A stretch of 64,000 nt of DNA, taken from assembly GCF_900103875.1 (NCBI RefSeq), contig NZ_LT629705.1:4163001-4227000 (forward strand). The letters are read 5' to 3'. Positions within the stretch are counted from its first letter, which is position 1, and each line of letters starts with the position of its first letter. Shown here one piece after another: positions 8,570 through 18,900 of this stretch. The stretch comes from Pseudomonas arsenicoxydans (GTDB taxonomy: Bacteria; Pseudomonadota; Gammaproteobacteria; Pseudomonadales; Pseudomonadaceae). The notes below the pieces were generated by a model. That model did no database searches, was not told where the DNA came from, and saw nothing but the letters and a program-made list of their open reading frames with translations. A program made the translations under genes and the position numbers.

Positions 8570-8884
8570 TTAGCTAGGGAACAGCTCGGACAATTTCATG
8601 GCCAGCATCATGTCGCCTTCAGCGCGCAGTTTGCCGCCCATGAACGCCTGCATGCCATCGGTCGAACCGTCAACGATGCCTTGCAGGGTTTCGCCGTCCA
8701 TGACCAGAGTGACCTGGGCGTCAGGGTTTTCGCCTTCTTTCAGCTCGCAGGTGCTGTCTTTGACGATCAGCGAGAAGTTCTTGGTGTCGTCGATGCGGAA
8801 ACCGAATACCAGGTCCAGACCGGCAGCAGCGGCTGGGTTGAACTTGGCTTTCATTGCTTGTACGGCATCAGCTACGGAGGTCAT
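8570..8884 (-). CDS. SCP2 sterol-binding domain protein
   Basis: 104 aa, one complete SCP2 domain: an N-terminal helix AVQAMKAKFNPAAAAG, a strand region LVFGFRIDD, DAQVTLVMDGETLQGIVDG and the C-terminal helices AFMGGKLRAEGDMMLAMKL. SCP2 domains bind lipids in a hydrophobic tunnel. In bacteria the stand-alone form is often next to fatty-acid or acyl-CoA genes, but the exact ligand is unknown. The gene lies just downstream of a same-strand histidine phosphatase, has its own ribosome binding site (AAAGGATC) and its own terminator. Confidence 0.88.
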   Translation of the reverse strand: MTSVADAVQAMKAKFNPAAAAGLDLVFGFRIDDTKNFSLIVKDSTCELKEGENPDAQVTLVMDGETLQGIVDGSTDGMQAFMGGKLRAEGDMMLAMKLSELFPS

Positions 8885-8961
8885 GGTTTGATCCTTTCTT
8901 GGGTAATAAGAGCAGAGTAATTACAGCCGGTGATTACAGCCAGGGTCACAATAGTCCGGAC

Positions 8962-9672
8962 TCAACGAAACGTAATGAGTTCCGGGGCCTTCAGCAGTTG
9001 CAAGTGCGCATGACTGTTGAAGGAAGCCAGAGCCACCTCACGTCCCCGAAACTTCAGGAGGTTGAGCGAGGTGTTGACGATTTGCCAGTTCAGCTCAAAC
9101 GCCTGCCTTGCAGGCATTTGGGTAATCAGATGGAGCAGGGCAGTGATGGTGCCGCCGGAGGTGAACACGGCGATTTTCTGGGTGGGGTCGGCGTTTTCGA
9201 GGAGGCGGTGAAGACCGGCCTGTACGCGTTCGACAAAGCCCAACCAGCTTTCAAGGCCCGGAGTGTCATAAGTGCCGGCGAGCCAGCGTTCGATGATCAG
9301 GGCAAAGATGCGTTGGAATTCGCCACGGTTTTGCGCGGCGTTGCGCAGAATGTCCAGTGCATGCGGCTCGTCCTGCAGCATGGCCGGCAGCAACGCGCGG
9401 ATGACCGCGTCGGCGTCGAATTCGTTGAACGCGCTATCGATTTCCAGGGTCGGCACCGGCAGGCCCACGGCAGCGAACTGCTCCAGCGCGCTGTTGGCCG
9501 TGTGCTGCTGACGGCGCAGGTCGCCCGACAGGCAGCGATCAAAGCAGACACCGAGTTCAGCGAGGTGCTGGCCCAGGACTTCTGCCTGACGGATACCGGT
9601 CGGCGACAGGACGTCATAGTCGTCTGCACCAAAGGAGGCCTGGCCATGTCGAATCAAATAGATACTGCCCAC
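8962..9672 (-). CDS. Histidine phosphatase family protein
   Basis: 236 aa from GTG 9672 (VGSIYLIRHGQASFG). The RHG motif carrying the phospho-accepting histidine lies near the N-terminus, and the second conserved histidine region (AVFTSGGTITALLHL) is degenerate compared with classical phosphoglycerate mutases. Between them is a helical lid. The open frame runs far upstream to 10650, but that part is antisense to sohB. The substrate is unknown. The gene is divergent from sohB with about 200 bp between the starts and is followed by the SCP2 gene. Confidence 0.82.
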   Translation of the reverse strand: MGSIYLIRHGQASFGADDYDVLSPTGIRQAEVLGQHLAELGVCFDRCLSGDLRRQQHTANSALEQFAAVGLPVPTLEIDSAFNEFDADAVIRALLPAMLQDEPHALDILRNAAQNRGEFQRIFALIIERWLAGTYDTPGLESWLGFVERVQAGLHRLLENADPTQKIAVFTSGGTITALLHLITQMPARQAFELNWQIVNTSLNLLKFRGREVALASFNSHAHLQLLKAPELITFR

Positions 9673-9876
9673 GTCCGCGTCATCCCGGTACGTTGAAGGT
9701 TTGGCGAGGTTATGAGGATGGCGGTGAGCTGTCAATGAAAAAACATACGCTTGTTTGAAATGCCCGTTACAGGCCTGTTGCCAGAGGTTTCCCGACTGGT
9801 CGTCGGCGCAGCGCATGGGTATGCTGGAGGCATCCCGCGCGTGTTTCAAGCCGCGCTTCGTATTGAAGGAGTCACT

Positions 9877-10899
9877 GTGGAGTTTTTGTCCGAGTACGCC
9901 AGTTTTCTGGCCAAGACCGTGACACTGGTGATCGCCATTCTGGTGGTCCTGGCCAGTATCGCGGCGCTGCGCAGCAAAGGTCGGCGCAAGGCGGCCGGCC
10001 AGTTGCAAGTCAGCAAACTGAATGATTTCTACAAAGGCCTGCGCGAACGCCTGGAGCAAACCTTGCTCGACAAGGACCAGCTCAAGGCCCTGCGCAAGTC
10101 CCAGACCAAGTCCGAGAAAAAGCAAAAGAAGAAGCCCGAGGCCAAACCCCGGGTGTTCGTGCTGGATTTTGATGGCGACATCAAGGCATCGGCCACTGAA
10201 AGCCTGCGTCACGAGATCACCGCGTTGCTGACGCTGGCCACGCCCAAGGATGAAGTCGTGTTGCGCCTGGAAAGCGGAGGCGGCATGGTTCACAGCTACG
10301 GCCTGGCGTCCTCGCAACTGGCGCGCATTCGCGATGCCGGCGTGCCGCTGACCGTTTGTATCGACAAAGTTGCGGCCAGTGGCGGCTACATGATGGCCTG
10401 CATCGGTGAGAAGATCATCAGCGCGCCGTTCGCGATCCTCGGTTCGATCGGGGTGGTGGCCCAGTTGCCGAACATCAACCGCCTGCTGAAAAAGCACGAC
10501 ATCGATTTTGAAGTCCTGACTGCCGGTGAGTACAAACGCACCCTGACTGTGTTTGGCGAAAACACCGAGAAAGGCCGCGAGAAGTTTCAGGAAGACCTGG
10601 ACATCACCCATCAATTGTTCAAGAACTTCGTCTCGCGTTATCGCCCGCAACTGGACATCGACGAGGTCGCCACTGGCGAAATCTGGCTAGGCATCGCGGC
10701 GCTGGACAAACAGCTGGTCGACGAACTGAAGACCAGCGACGAATACCTCGCTGAACGGGCGAAGAAGTCCGAGCTTTACCACTTGCATTACGCCGAACGC
10801 AAAAGCCTGCAAGAGCGTATCGGCATGGCGGCCAGTAGCTCGGTTGATCGCGTATTGCTGAGCTGGTGGAGCCGGTTGACCCAGCAACGCTTCTGGTAA
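9877..10899 (+). CDS. sohB: SohB-type inner membrane S49 peptidase
   Basis: 340 aa from GTG 9877, which has GAAGGAG 5 nt upstream; a longer in-frame start at 9751 is unlikely. One N-terminal membrane helix (residues about 9-27) is followed by a Lys/Gln-rich linker and the S49 (SppA-like) protease core. The predicted catalytic dyad is Ser168 in VAASGGYMMAC and Lys220 in AGEYKRTL. SohB is a proposed periplasm-facing protease. A strong terminator follows directly, so this is a single-gene unit. Confidence 0.9.
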   Translation: MEFLSEYASFLAKTVTLVIAILVVLASIAALRSKGRRKAAGQLQVSKLNDFYKGLRERLEQTLLDKDQLKALRKSQTKSEKKQKKKPEAKPRVFVLDFDGDIKASATESLRHEITALLTLATPKDEVVLRLESGGGMVHSYGLASSQLARIRDAGVPLTVCIDKVAASGGYMMACIGEKIISAPFAILGSIGVVAQLPNINRLLKKHDIDFEVLTAGEYKRTLTVFGENTEKGREKFQEDLDITHQLFKNFVSRYRPQLDIDEVATGEIWLGIAALDKQLVDELKTSDEYLAERAKKSELYHLHYAERKSLQERIGMAASSSVDRVLLSWWSRLTQQRFW

Positions 10900-10913
10900 G
10901 TCTCCTTTAAAAG

Positions 10914-10955
10914 CGAGCCCTTTCATTGCCTGGCAATGGAAGGGCTTTTTTTTGT
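10914..10955 (+). terminator. Rho-independent terminator after sohB
   Basis: AGCCCTTTCATTGCC / GGCAATGGAAGGGCT stem followed by TTTTTTTT. Confidence 0.9.
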
Positions 10956-11031
10956 GGCGGTATATAGGTAACACCTGAAAAAAAAGCGGCTCGATAGGCT
11001 GGAGGCTCTTGTCAGTTACGAGTGATCAGCC

Positions 11032-14000
11032 ATGTCTCTTCAGCCCACCCATCAACCCATTCCAGCCTTGAGGCCAGAGCAACAGAGCATTTTTTTTGAT
11101 CTGGTTAAAAGCAATACCCCTGCCTGGCTTCTGGCTGCATCAGCCCCATTGCGAGCTGAGCTGTATGAAAGCCTCAATGCCAGCCATCGCTCACGCAGCG
11201 AGGTGTCTAGCCTCCTCAAAACCCTTCAATCCCCTGAAGATTTCTGTACTCCGTTACTGGCCAAAGCCATGTCCGACAAGCTGGGCGCGCCGCTGGAAGT
11301 GGCGGGTGTGGTCTTTCAGCACGTACGGTCGACCTCAAGCCTGCTGGGCCTTCGTCGAAAACTGGTGCTGCCGATTGACCGTGATTTACTGTCCGCTGCC
11401 TGTGAAAATTTTGAACTCAGCGAAACGTTGCCGGGAAACTACAACGACACTTCGTTGCTATACATTCCTGAAAAAATCACCGGGCACGCCGCCAAAAAAC
11501 TGTCGATAAAGCCCCATGAGTTTGCCGGATTGTGCCGGACACTGGATTTAGGAAAGCAATACCAGACTCATCTTAAGAACCTGTTTGAACCTGTATCCGA
11601 GCGTCACGAACTACGCGACAAATACATTGCACATGCCCGGAACAGTTTTGAAGTCAGCAGGCATGCGGCGTTCATGCAAAAACATATCAGTGCGCAAGTG
11701 CATCAAGCGTTGAAGGCGGTGACGAGCCGGCAACCTGTCACGCTGGGTAATAACACGCTGGGATATCAGGCTTTGAAGCTGTTTGGTGTGACGCTCAATG
11801 GCGCGATGTTCATCGGCCCCGTCAAAAAGCATGACGATGACGATAACCGGTGCGTCGTGTATCTGCCGGGTGACCCGCTGCATCCGCTGAAAGAATTCGC
11901 ATCGTTCACCGATTTCGAAGTCGAGTTGAGTCGGCGATTGCGACACGACGGGTATCGTCGATGGTTCATGCGCTACATCAAGCTCGCCGAACGTTCGGCT
12001 TTCCTGAAAAACCTTGATGAAAAATTACTCTCGCCAAACACCTCGCCGCTTCCTCGCCATACGGTGTATGTGTCGTTATCCGGTGACGACATTACGGGCG
12101 ATATTTTCCAACAGACCTTTCGCCAGTATTCGGACCAGGTCATGGCGGATGCCCGAATTCTGATTGTTCCAACGGATGATGAAGACGAAAAGTCCCGTCT
12201 TGAGAGGCTGCAGACCTATGCGTCCATCGGCATCAACCTGGTGCTGTTTGGCGCATCTTTTTTGCCTGTTGTAGGCGAGGTCCTGTTGACGGTGACTGCT
12301 GTGCAACTGCTGTCGCAGGTGTATGAAGGTATTGCCAGCTGGTCGAGGGGCGAGATGGAGGAGGCCACGGATTACCTGTTCGATACCGTCGAGAACCTGA
12401 TTTTGATGGCGGCATTTGCGGCAGGTACGGCCGCCGCCGCAAGTGCGTACAGAACCATCCGGGCGTCCCTGTTCATCGAGGGGTTGAGAAAGGTCACGTG
12501 CGCTGACTCGCGTAGCCGCTTGTGGAAGCCTGATCTGTCGCCTTATCAACAGAGCCGGAAGTTGCCGCGAGGGTCAGCACCTGATACCAGAGGGCTGCAC
12601 TGGGCTGACGGGCAAGCTTATCTTCCAATCGACACCGCAGTTTATGCAGTGCGCCCCAAAACCGGAACGGATTTGTGGGAGGTACTGGCGCCGCAGGGTG
12701 CCGGGGAGACCTACAACCCCGTGCTTGAAACCAACGATGTGGGGGCCTGGCGCCACGACTCGGAGCTGCTACAGGAATGGGATCGGCTGAAACTGTTTCG
12801 TCGGTTCGGTTATTCCCGTGATGACGTGCCTGATAACACCGCTGCGCAGATTATTGCCGTCTGCGGGATCGAGGACGCTGTGCTGCGCCAGGCTCACATT
12901 TCCCGAAGCCATCCACCGGCATTGCTGGTCGATACGGTGCATCGGTTTCGGGCAGATGCGGCGGTCACGCGTTTTATCGAGCAAATGAAGGAACCCTCGT
13001 CAGCCTCCTTGGCGGACCCTGACCTGCAATTGCATCTGCTGACAACCTCTGAAAGGTGGCCTGGCAACGCCGCCATCAAGGTTGTCAATGCAGCAGGTGG
13101 ACGCGTCAGTTTCCATGGCGCAGCCAACGCGCAGGCCGGGGAAACCCTCAGCCTCAATCAGGACGCGCTGGATAAAGGGCGGTTGCATACCTCGTTATTG
13201 TCAGCCTTGAGCAGCGGTCAGTGTGAGCACCTGTTGAACACGAAAACCACGGATGTGGCCGCTCAAGGCAAGGCCCTGACAACGATCATTGCCGAACAAG
13301 CCGAACGCAACAGGCCTGGGCTGTTTACGCGGATCTATCAACGCACCGAAGCCCCGAACAATGCCCGTGTAGCCGTATTGATGAAAAGGTTTGAGGGGTT
13401 GCCTGCGGCTGTCGCCGACGAGTTGGTCAGGCATGCCGAATCCGGGGAATGGGACGAACTCGATGATGACAAAGTCCCCCTGAGGCTCGCGGAGGAGGCC
13501 AGTCGCTTTTTGCAGCAGGTACGTGTCAGCCGGGCATACGAAGGGTTATATCTGAGTGCCGCGGGAGGTTCCTATACGGACCGTTTGGTACTCGACACCC
13601 TTGAGCAACTGCCAGGTTGGACCGGCAATGTCCGGGTTCAGATAGGGGAGTCGTCAGGTCACCACAACACATCGACCAGCATCGGAGTGGCGAACGCTGC
13701 GGAGAAAGTACAAGTCAACGTTCACGCTGATCGATACAGCGTGTTTGTCGACACCACAACACCCTCGACCACCTTCTCCCAGCGAACCCGCGATCATTAT
13801 TTCCAGGCTCTTTGGCATGGTCTCTCGGCCAGGCGCAAGACCTTGCTGGGCGTACATGCAGACGATGCCGGGGCTGCGTTGCGAGCGAAAATCACGGAGC
13901 GTGCCCTGCAGCGACGACAGGCTGTAGCGCAACTCATGGATGACCAGCCATCGCGGCCGGGCTACACCTCGCCCATGAGGTTGGCAGACAGGCCATTGGC

Positions 14001-15900
14001 GATGCCTTCGACGGGGCACTCCAACAGCCTCGCGATCATCGCCAGCCATGACGTGCTGGTGCGTCGTGCGCTGGAGCTATATCCATTGCATTCTCCCAGG
14101 CAAATCCACGCCCTGCTTAACGTTATGGGGACGAACGTGATTTTGGCGCTGAAGAAGCTGGAGGCAATGAGGCAGGAGTTCCTGGCAATCAGGGAAAACT
14201 TGAGTCGCTGGGTGAACCGTCAGACTTGGCATCAGGCTCCCGATGGCCCAAGGCTGGAGGTGCCGAAACTCAGCAAGTCTAGCGCGGCTCAGGCGATCAT
14301 TCGCAGCTGGCGCAAGGAACCCGAGGTCATCCAATCAGGCGAGCACCTTCTTGGCACACTCACGTTTTCCGCCCAGCCTTTGGGAGAGTTACCGGTCATT
14401 ATTGGAGATTTCAGCCATATAGGCCGGCTGGTGATGGACCGCGTGGGAGCTAGCGCAGGGTTGAACCACTTTCTGAAAAATTTCGATAATCTTCGAACCC
14501 TGTCTCTGCGAGGCAACCATCTGACAAGGTTGCCGCAGGCATTGACCACCATGTCCCGATTGGTTGATCTGGACCTGAGCAACAACCTGATTCAGCTGAC
14601 CCCGGCCTCGCAGGCTCAGCTGGCCGGGATGACCAGTCTGCAATCGATGAACCTGGCTTTCAATCCGAGCCTGACTCGGGCACCCGATGTCAGCCGGATG
14701 CAGCACTTGGAAAGGCTGAACCTGCAGGGCGCGGGGATAAATCAATGGCCTGCGGGCGCCTTGGATCTGCCGAGGTTGCGTGAGCTTGATTTGCGTGACA
14801 ATCGAATCGATACACTTCCAGATGAGGTCCTCAAGGGCAATCCATTGCCTAACAAGGGAACCAATCTTCATGGCAACCCGTTATCGCCCGACACCCTCAA
14901 GGGGATCTCTTCGTATCAGCAAAGGACCGGCGTCAGTCTTGGAATCATCGCCTCAGAGTATCGTCGGCTGAACACGCATTCTGTTACTGACGCGACTCAG
15001 GTCGCACCGTGGCTGACCGGGCTCGACGTCGCCAAGGCTCAGACCCGGCGGGGGTTGTGGGCGTCTTTGCAGGCCTATCCGGATTCGAGGGGTTTTTTCA
15101 ATGTGATCGCGCGTTTGTCCGACATCGCCGATTACAAACGACTGTATTCCGACTTCAGTCAGCGAATCTGGAACGTTCTGGAGGCCGCGGGCGAAGATGA
15201 CCGCTTGCGACGTGCATTGTTTCGGCTGGCTCGTCTCGGGCGGGTCAGCGCCGATGGCTATTCGGCCTCATTCAGTGAGATGGAAGTGCTGGTGTTGTGC
15301 TACCGGGCCAATACCGCCGCCGCCACCGGAGCTGCGTCCCTGGAGCAGCAACTCATCGGGCTGCTCAGGGGCTTGTTCCGCCTGCAGGAGGTCGAGCGCT
15401 TTGCGCTGGCTGACATCAACACCCGTAGCGGATCCCAACAGAAAAGCTACGAGCATGCATTGGAAATCAGTCTGGCTTATCGCGTCGGGCTGTCAGAGCG
15501 CCTTGGCTTGCCGTCCCAGCCACGGACCATGACATCGCCCTGGAATGTCGAGGTCACGCCCGCGATGCTGGAGCGGGGTTGTCAGGCGGTCCTGACGACT
15601 GAGCGCAGCAGTGCATTGCTGGAGTGGATCATCGATCAAAGGTTTTGGGTGGAGTATCTGGAGTCGGCCCATCAAGACCAGTTCTTCGCTATCTCGGATC
15701 GGTCAGCGCAGGCGTTTGCCCAACTCGAGGGGCAGTTCGAACTTACCCGCGAAGTCGCCAGCGCGCGAATGAATGCTCTCATCGACAACTTCAAGAATGA
15801 GCGTCGGGATCTACTCAGGCAACTGACTGCCCCGGCATTGGCGCGCCATCGCGCACCTGAAGTTCCGAGTACCAGTTCGAGCTCGGGAGTATCCCGATGA
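11032..15900 (+). CDS. Giant DUF6543 / leucine-rich repeat protein with degenerate NEL ubiquitin-ligase domain
   Basis: 1622 aa, no signal peptide. The N-terminal ~480 residues match the DUF6543 (dermonecrotic-toxin-like) type, with CVVYLPGDPLHPLKEFA and two hydrophobic stretches (about 397-420 and 455-475). A long helical middle leads to five LRRs (about 1148-1283, e.g. LVDLDLSNNLIQ). Residues ~1330-1580 align with the NEL domain of IpaH/SspH/SlrP E3 ligases (FFNVIARLSD..., LLRGLFRLQEVERFALADI, LLEWIIDQRFWVEYL). In those enzymes the catalytic site reads SCEDR. Here the matching stretch is ASFSEMEV, so the cysteine position is Ser1415 and the aspartate is lost. No secretion genes lie nearby. 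The stop overlaps the start of the next, related gene. Confidence 0.85.
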   Translation: MSLQPTHQPIPALRPEQQSIFFDLVKSNTPAWLLAASAPLRAELYESLNASHRSRSEVSSLLKTLQSPEDFCTPLLAKAMSDKLGAPLEVAGVVFQHVRSTSSLLGLRRKLVLPIDRDLLSAACENFELSETLPGNYNDTSLLYIPEKITGHAAKKLSIKPHEFAGLCRTLDLGKQYQTHLKNLFEPVSERHELRDKYIAHARNSFEVSRHAAFMQKHISAQVHQALKAVTSRQPVTLGNNTLGYQALKLFGVTLNGAMFIGPVKKHDDDDNRCVVYLPGDPLHPLKEFASFTDFEVELSRRLRHDGYRRWFMRYIKLAERSAFLKNLDEKLLSPNTSPLPRHTVYVSLSGDDITGDIFQQTFRQYSDQVMADARILIVPTDDEDEKSRLERLQTYASIGINLVLFGASFLPVVGEVLLTVTAVQLLSQVYEGIASWSRGEMEEATDYLFDTVENLILMAAFAAGTAAAASAYRTIRASLFIEGLRKVTCADSRSRLWKPDLSPYQQSRKLPRGSAPDTRGLHWADGQAYLPIDTAVYAVRPKTGTDLWEVLAPQGAGETYNPVLETNDVGAWRHDSELLQEWDRLKLFRRFGYSRDDVPDNTAAQIIAVCGIEDAVLRQAHISRSHPPALLVDTVHRFRADAAVTRFIEQMKEPSSASLADPDLQLHLLTTSERWPGNAAIKVVNAAGGRVSFHGAANAQAGETLSLNQDALDKGRLHTSLLSALSSGQCEHLLNTKTTDVAAQGKALTTIIAEQAERNRPGLFTRIYQRTEAPNNARVAVLMKRFEGLPAAVADELVRHAESGEWDELDDDKVPLRLAEEASRFLQQVRVSRAYEGLYLSAAGGSYTDRLVLDTLEQLPGWTGNVRVQIGESSGHHNTSTSIGVANAAEKVQVNVHADRYSVFVDTTTPSTTFSQRTRDHYFQALWHGLSARRKTLLGVHADDAGAALRAKITERALQRRQAVAQLMDDQPSRPGYTSPMRLADRPLAMPSTGHSNSLAIIASHDVLVRRALELYPLHSPRQIHALLNVMGTNVILALKKLEAMRQEFLAIRENLSRWVNRQTWHQAPDGPRLEVPKLSKSSAAQAIIRSWRKEPEVIQSGEHLLGTLTFSAQPLGELPVIIGDFSHIGRLVMDRVGASAGLNHFLKNFDNLRTLSLRGNHLTRLPQALTTMSRLVDLDLSNNLIQLTPASQAQLAGMTSLQSMNLAFNPSLTRAPDVSRMQHLERLNLQGAGINQWPAGALDLPRLRELDLRDNRIDTLPDEVLKGNPLPNKGTNLHGNPLSPDTLKGISSYQQRTGVSLGIIASEYRRLNTHSVTDATQVAPWLTGLDVAKAQTRRGLWASLQAYPDSRGFFNVIARLSDIADYKRLYSDFSQRIWNVLEAAGEDDRLRRALFRLARLGRVSADGYSASFSEMEVLVLCYRANTAAATGAASLEQQLIGLLRGLFRLQEVERFALADINTRSGSQQKSYEHALEISLAYRVGLSERLGLPSQPRTMTSPWNVEVTPAMLERGCQAVLTTERSSALLEWIIDQRFWVEYLESAHQDQFFAISDRSAQAFAQLEGQFELTREVASARMNALIDNFKNERRDLLRQLTAPALARHRAPEVPSTSSSSGVSR

Positions 15901-18900
15901 ACGAATATTCTCACGATGATGTAGTCGGGCCGGTTCCATCGCCGATGCCCAAAATGCACGAGAAACTGAAAACGCTAGTGGACATCGCGCTGCCGCAAAC
16001 CCCCGGCCAGTTTGGCGAGCATTTGATCAAGGAAAAATGGGGGCAGGATATCGACCCACAGACCACGATTCTGGTCACGCTCGACTACAACTTCAAAGGC
16101 CATCCTGCACAGGACGGTGTCGAGCAGGGGCGGGTGGCGAGCGCTCGTTCGTTGCTGCAAGCGCTGCTGTCCAACTACCAGACAGTTGGCGACGGGCGCT
16201 TCGCTGAAACCGCATTCGGTCTGTACACACCGCCGGATGTCGGGCCAACGGTACGGATAGTCGATAACGTCGACGAATTCGCCGATCACGGCAGCGGTAA
16301 CCACCACACATATGAAGGCATTTATCGCCAAACCTCACCGCAAACGTATGGACCGCTGACACAGCTCGCCCTGAGACCCGCAGATTTCAAGAAATGGGCC
16401 TGGGAATTGAATTTGAAGGGCTTGTACCAAGCGTATCTCGACCAGGCGTGGCCGTCCGATGAGGTGCTTCTTGCACCCACGCCTTACGCCTTGAGAACGT
16501 CGGTCAAAGCAGCGTTTGTCGTGGCGGCATGGTTGCAGTTGCAAGAGCAGCGCCTGACTCAAAAGGGTCTGGAACTGACGATGCAGGCGGCAGGCCTTCC
16601 AACCGATCAGACGTGGCAAACCCTGACCATCGAGCAACTGAAAACACCCGCTCGCATTCCTTCAACGATCAGGTTCGGCTTGCTGAAACTGTACCGCTAC
16701 ACCGCGACGGATATCTGGGCCTGGCGTGATACCTCCAGTCCTCGCGTGCTGCTGTACATCCCGGGTAATTCATCCCCGTTGCACGAATTCGCCGATGCCA
16801 CGCAATTGCAGCAATGGATGGTCGCGCAGGGCCGGTCCACCGCGACAAAAGAGGCGTTGGCGGCGCATTTCGCTGAAGACGATCGTGAGGACGGTACGTT
16901 CCACGCCGGCGTCCTGACCGCGTTGGACGGCATGGCGCTTTATCCTGCCAGGCACCGGCTGACTGCCAGCGCCGGTTTCTTCAACGATGACGGCTACTGG
17001 GACCCTGCCGAGTACATCGGCTTTGACGATCCGGCGCTCGCCACCGATCCCTTTGCCCGGCTGGTGCTGACGATGAAGCAAGCTGCAGTGGCAGGCGTCC
17101 AGACCATTCGCGACGATGCGCAGGTCAACCGGGACCAGTTGAGTGCCGTCGTCGAACCGGTGGTGCAATGGATCAACCGTTTTGGACCGCTCGCCGTGTT
17201 CTTCCCCGGAGGCGAGGGACTGCTGGCCTTGGCCGGGCTGATTGACGCCGGTTATGGCCTGAATCAGGCGGTCAACGGTAAAACGCCCAACCAACGCACT
17301 GAAGGACTGACGCGCACAGTGTTTGGCTTGCTGAACGCGTTGCCGATGATCGGTGGCGCGTCGGTGCTCAAGGGTGAAACCGCGCAAGCCGAGCACCTGG
17401 CGGAGCCCGGCCCGGAACCCGAGGTTGATCCGCAAGCGACGGAGGTGCGGACGGCACCGACCGTTGCGCCAATGCCCGATCCTGCGCTTGGCCAGATTGG
17501 GCTCCTGCGCGGAGTCGGCCCCCCGGTGGCTTCCTTCAGCGATGAAGTGCTGGCGCAGATCGGCACCGTCAGCGCAGTGGACGACGACATGCTGCGGTTG
17601 ATGCAGACGGGCCGAGCGCCGACGCCGTTATTGGCGGACACGATCAGTCGCTTCAAGATCGATCAGGACCTCGGTCCGGCCGGGGACCTTGCGCTCTTCA
17701 ACCGGCGTTATCAGGCGCTTCAGCACTCGGAGCATGAATGGGTTCAACTGTTCCAGCGCGAATATCCTGGTTTTCCCAAAAGCGCCATCGAGCAAATGCT
17801 CGAGCGCTCTGGAGTTGACCTCCAGGCGTTGCCCGACGCTACCGAGGCTAGCCAGGTGCTTGCGCGCCTGGACAGCAAGGCGCGGCAATACCAGCAACAT
17901 GTAAGGCTCAATCGAGCCTATGAAGGCCTTTACCTGCGCTCGGTGGCTAACCCCGAGTCGGACGCACTGGCCTTGCACTCGCTCGCCCGGCAACCAGGCT
18001 GGCCCAGGCACCTTCGCATCGACGTGCTGGATCAGACCATTGTCGGTCGGGTCCTGGACCGCAGCGGTCCACTCGATGCGAGCGAAGTCCGGCGCCTGAT
18101 CAAGGAGGAACATGGTTACCGGTATCAGGACCGGCAAACGGATTTCTATACAGCGCTTGTGAGTCTGCTTTCGGACGACGAGCGTTTGGCGCTGCACCTC
18201 GATTCAGTCGATCCGGCAGGTCAGTTGCGGCTGAACATCGGCCGTCAGGCGTTACCCCGCACCGAGTTCATGCACGGCCTTCAGAGAACGGATTCCGGAT
18301 TGCCTTTCGAGGCGTCCGGACTCAGAGGCGGTGGTTTTCCGGGGACGCCGCAGGCCGAAGCACTGACGCATCAGATGATGAGGTTGCAGCTCAAAGACAT
18401 CCATCCGGACTTCACCGATGCCCAGGCCGATGCATTGCTACGGCGCGAAGGCGCAGCGGCACAGGCGCACATCGATGGGCTCAAGCAACAATTGCAGCAA
18501 CTCAACACTGACCTCTTCGGCTGGATTGATCAGGTGGCGGATGACATCCATGACATGGGTGTTCCCCAGTTGGCCGCCGGCGATCCCGAGGCGGCAGGGC
18601 TGAACCCTGTGCAGCTCCAAGCCCATAACGTCCAGCTGATGCTGACACACATGCACTATGAGCGAGTCACCCGTCAGGAACTGGCCGAGGAACTGGTCGC
18701 CATCTGGCAACAGCGCGGGCCACAGCAGCATCTGCTTCTGACCGGCGAACACGTGCGCGGCGTCAGGCTTGATCTCGACTTCGAGGATTACCACCGGTTA
18801 CCCGTATTGAATGTGCGGCTCAACACGGTTCTGGAATTATCGATGCGCGGATTCCACGTGACCGAAGAGGACAGCCTGAACAGCTTTCTTGAGAGCTTTC

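Noticed and set aside
9673..10650. Upstream extension of the histidine phosphatase frame
   Set aside because: It is antisense to sohB, whose frame has protease motifs. The phosphatase starts at its RHG strand with GTG 9672.
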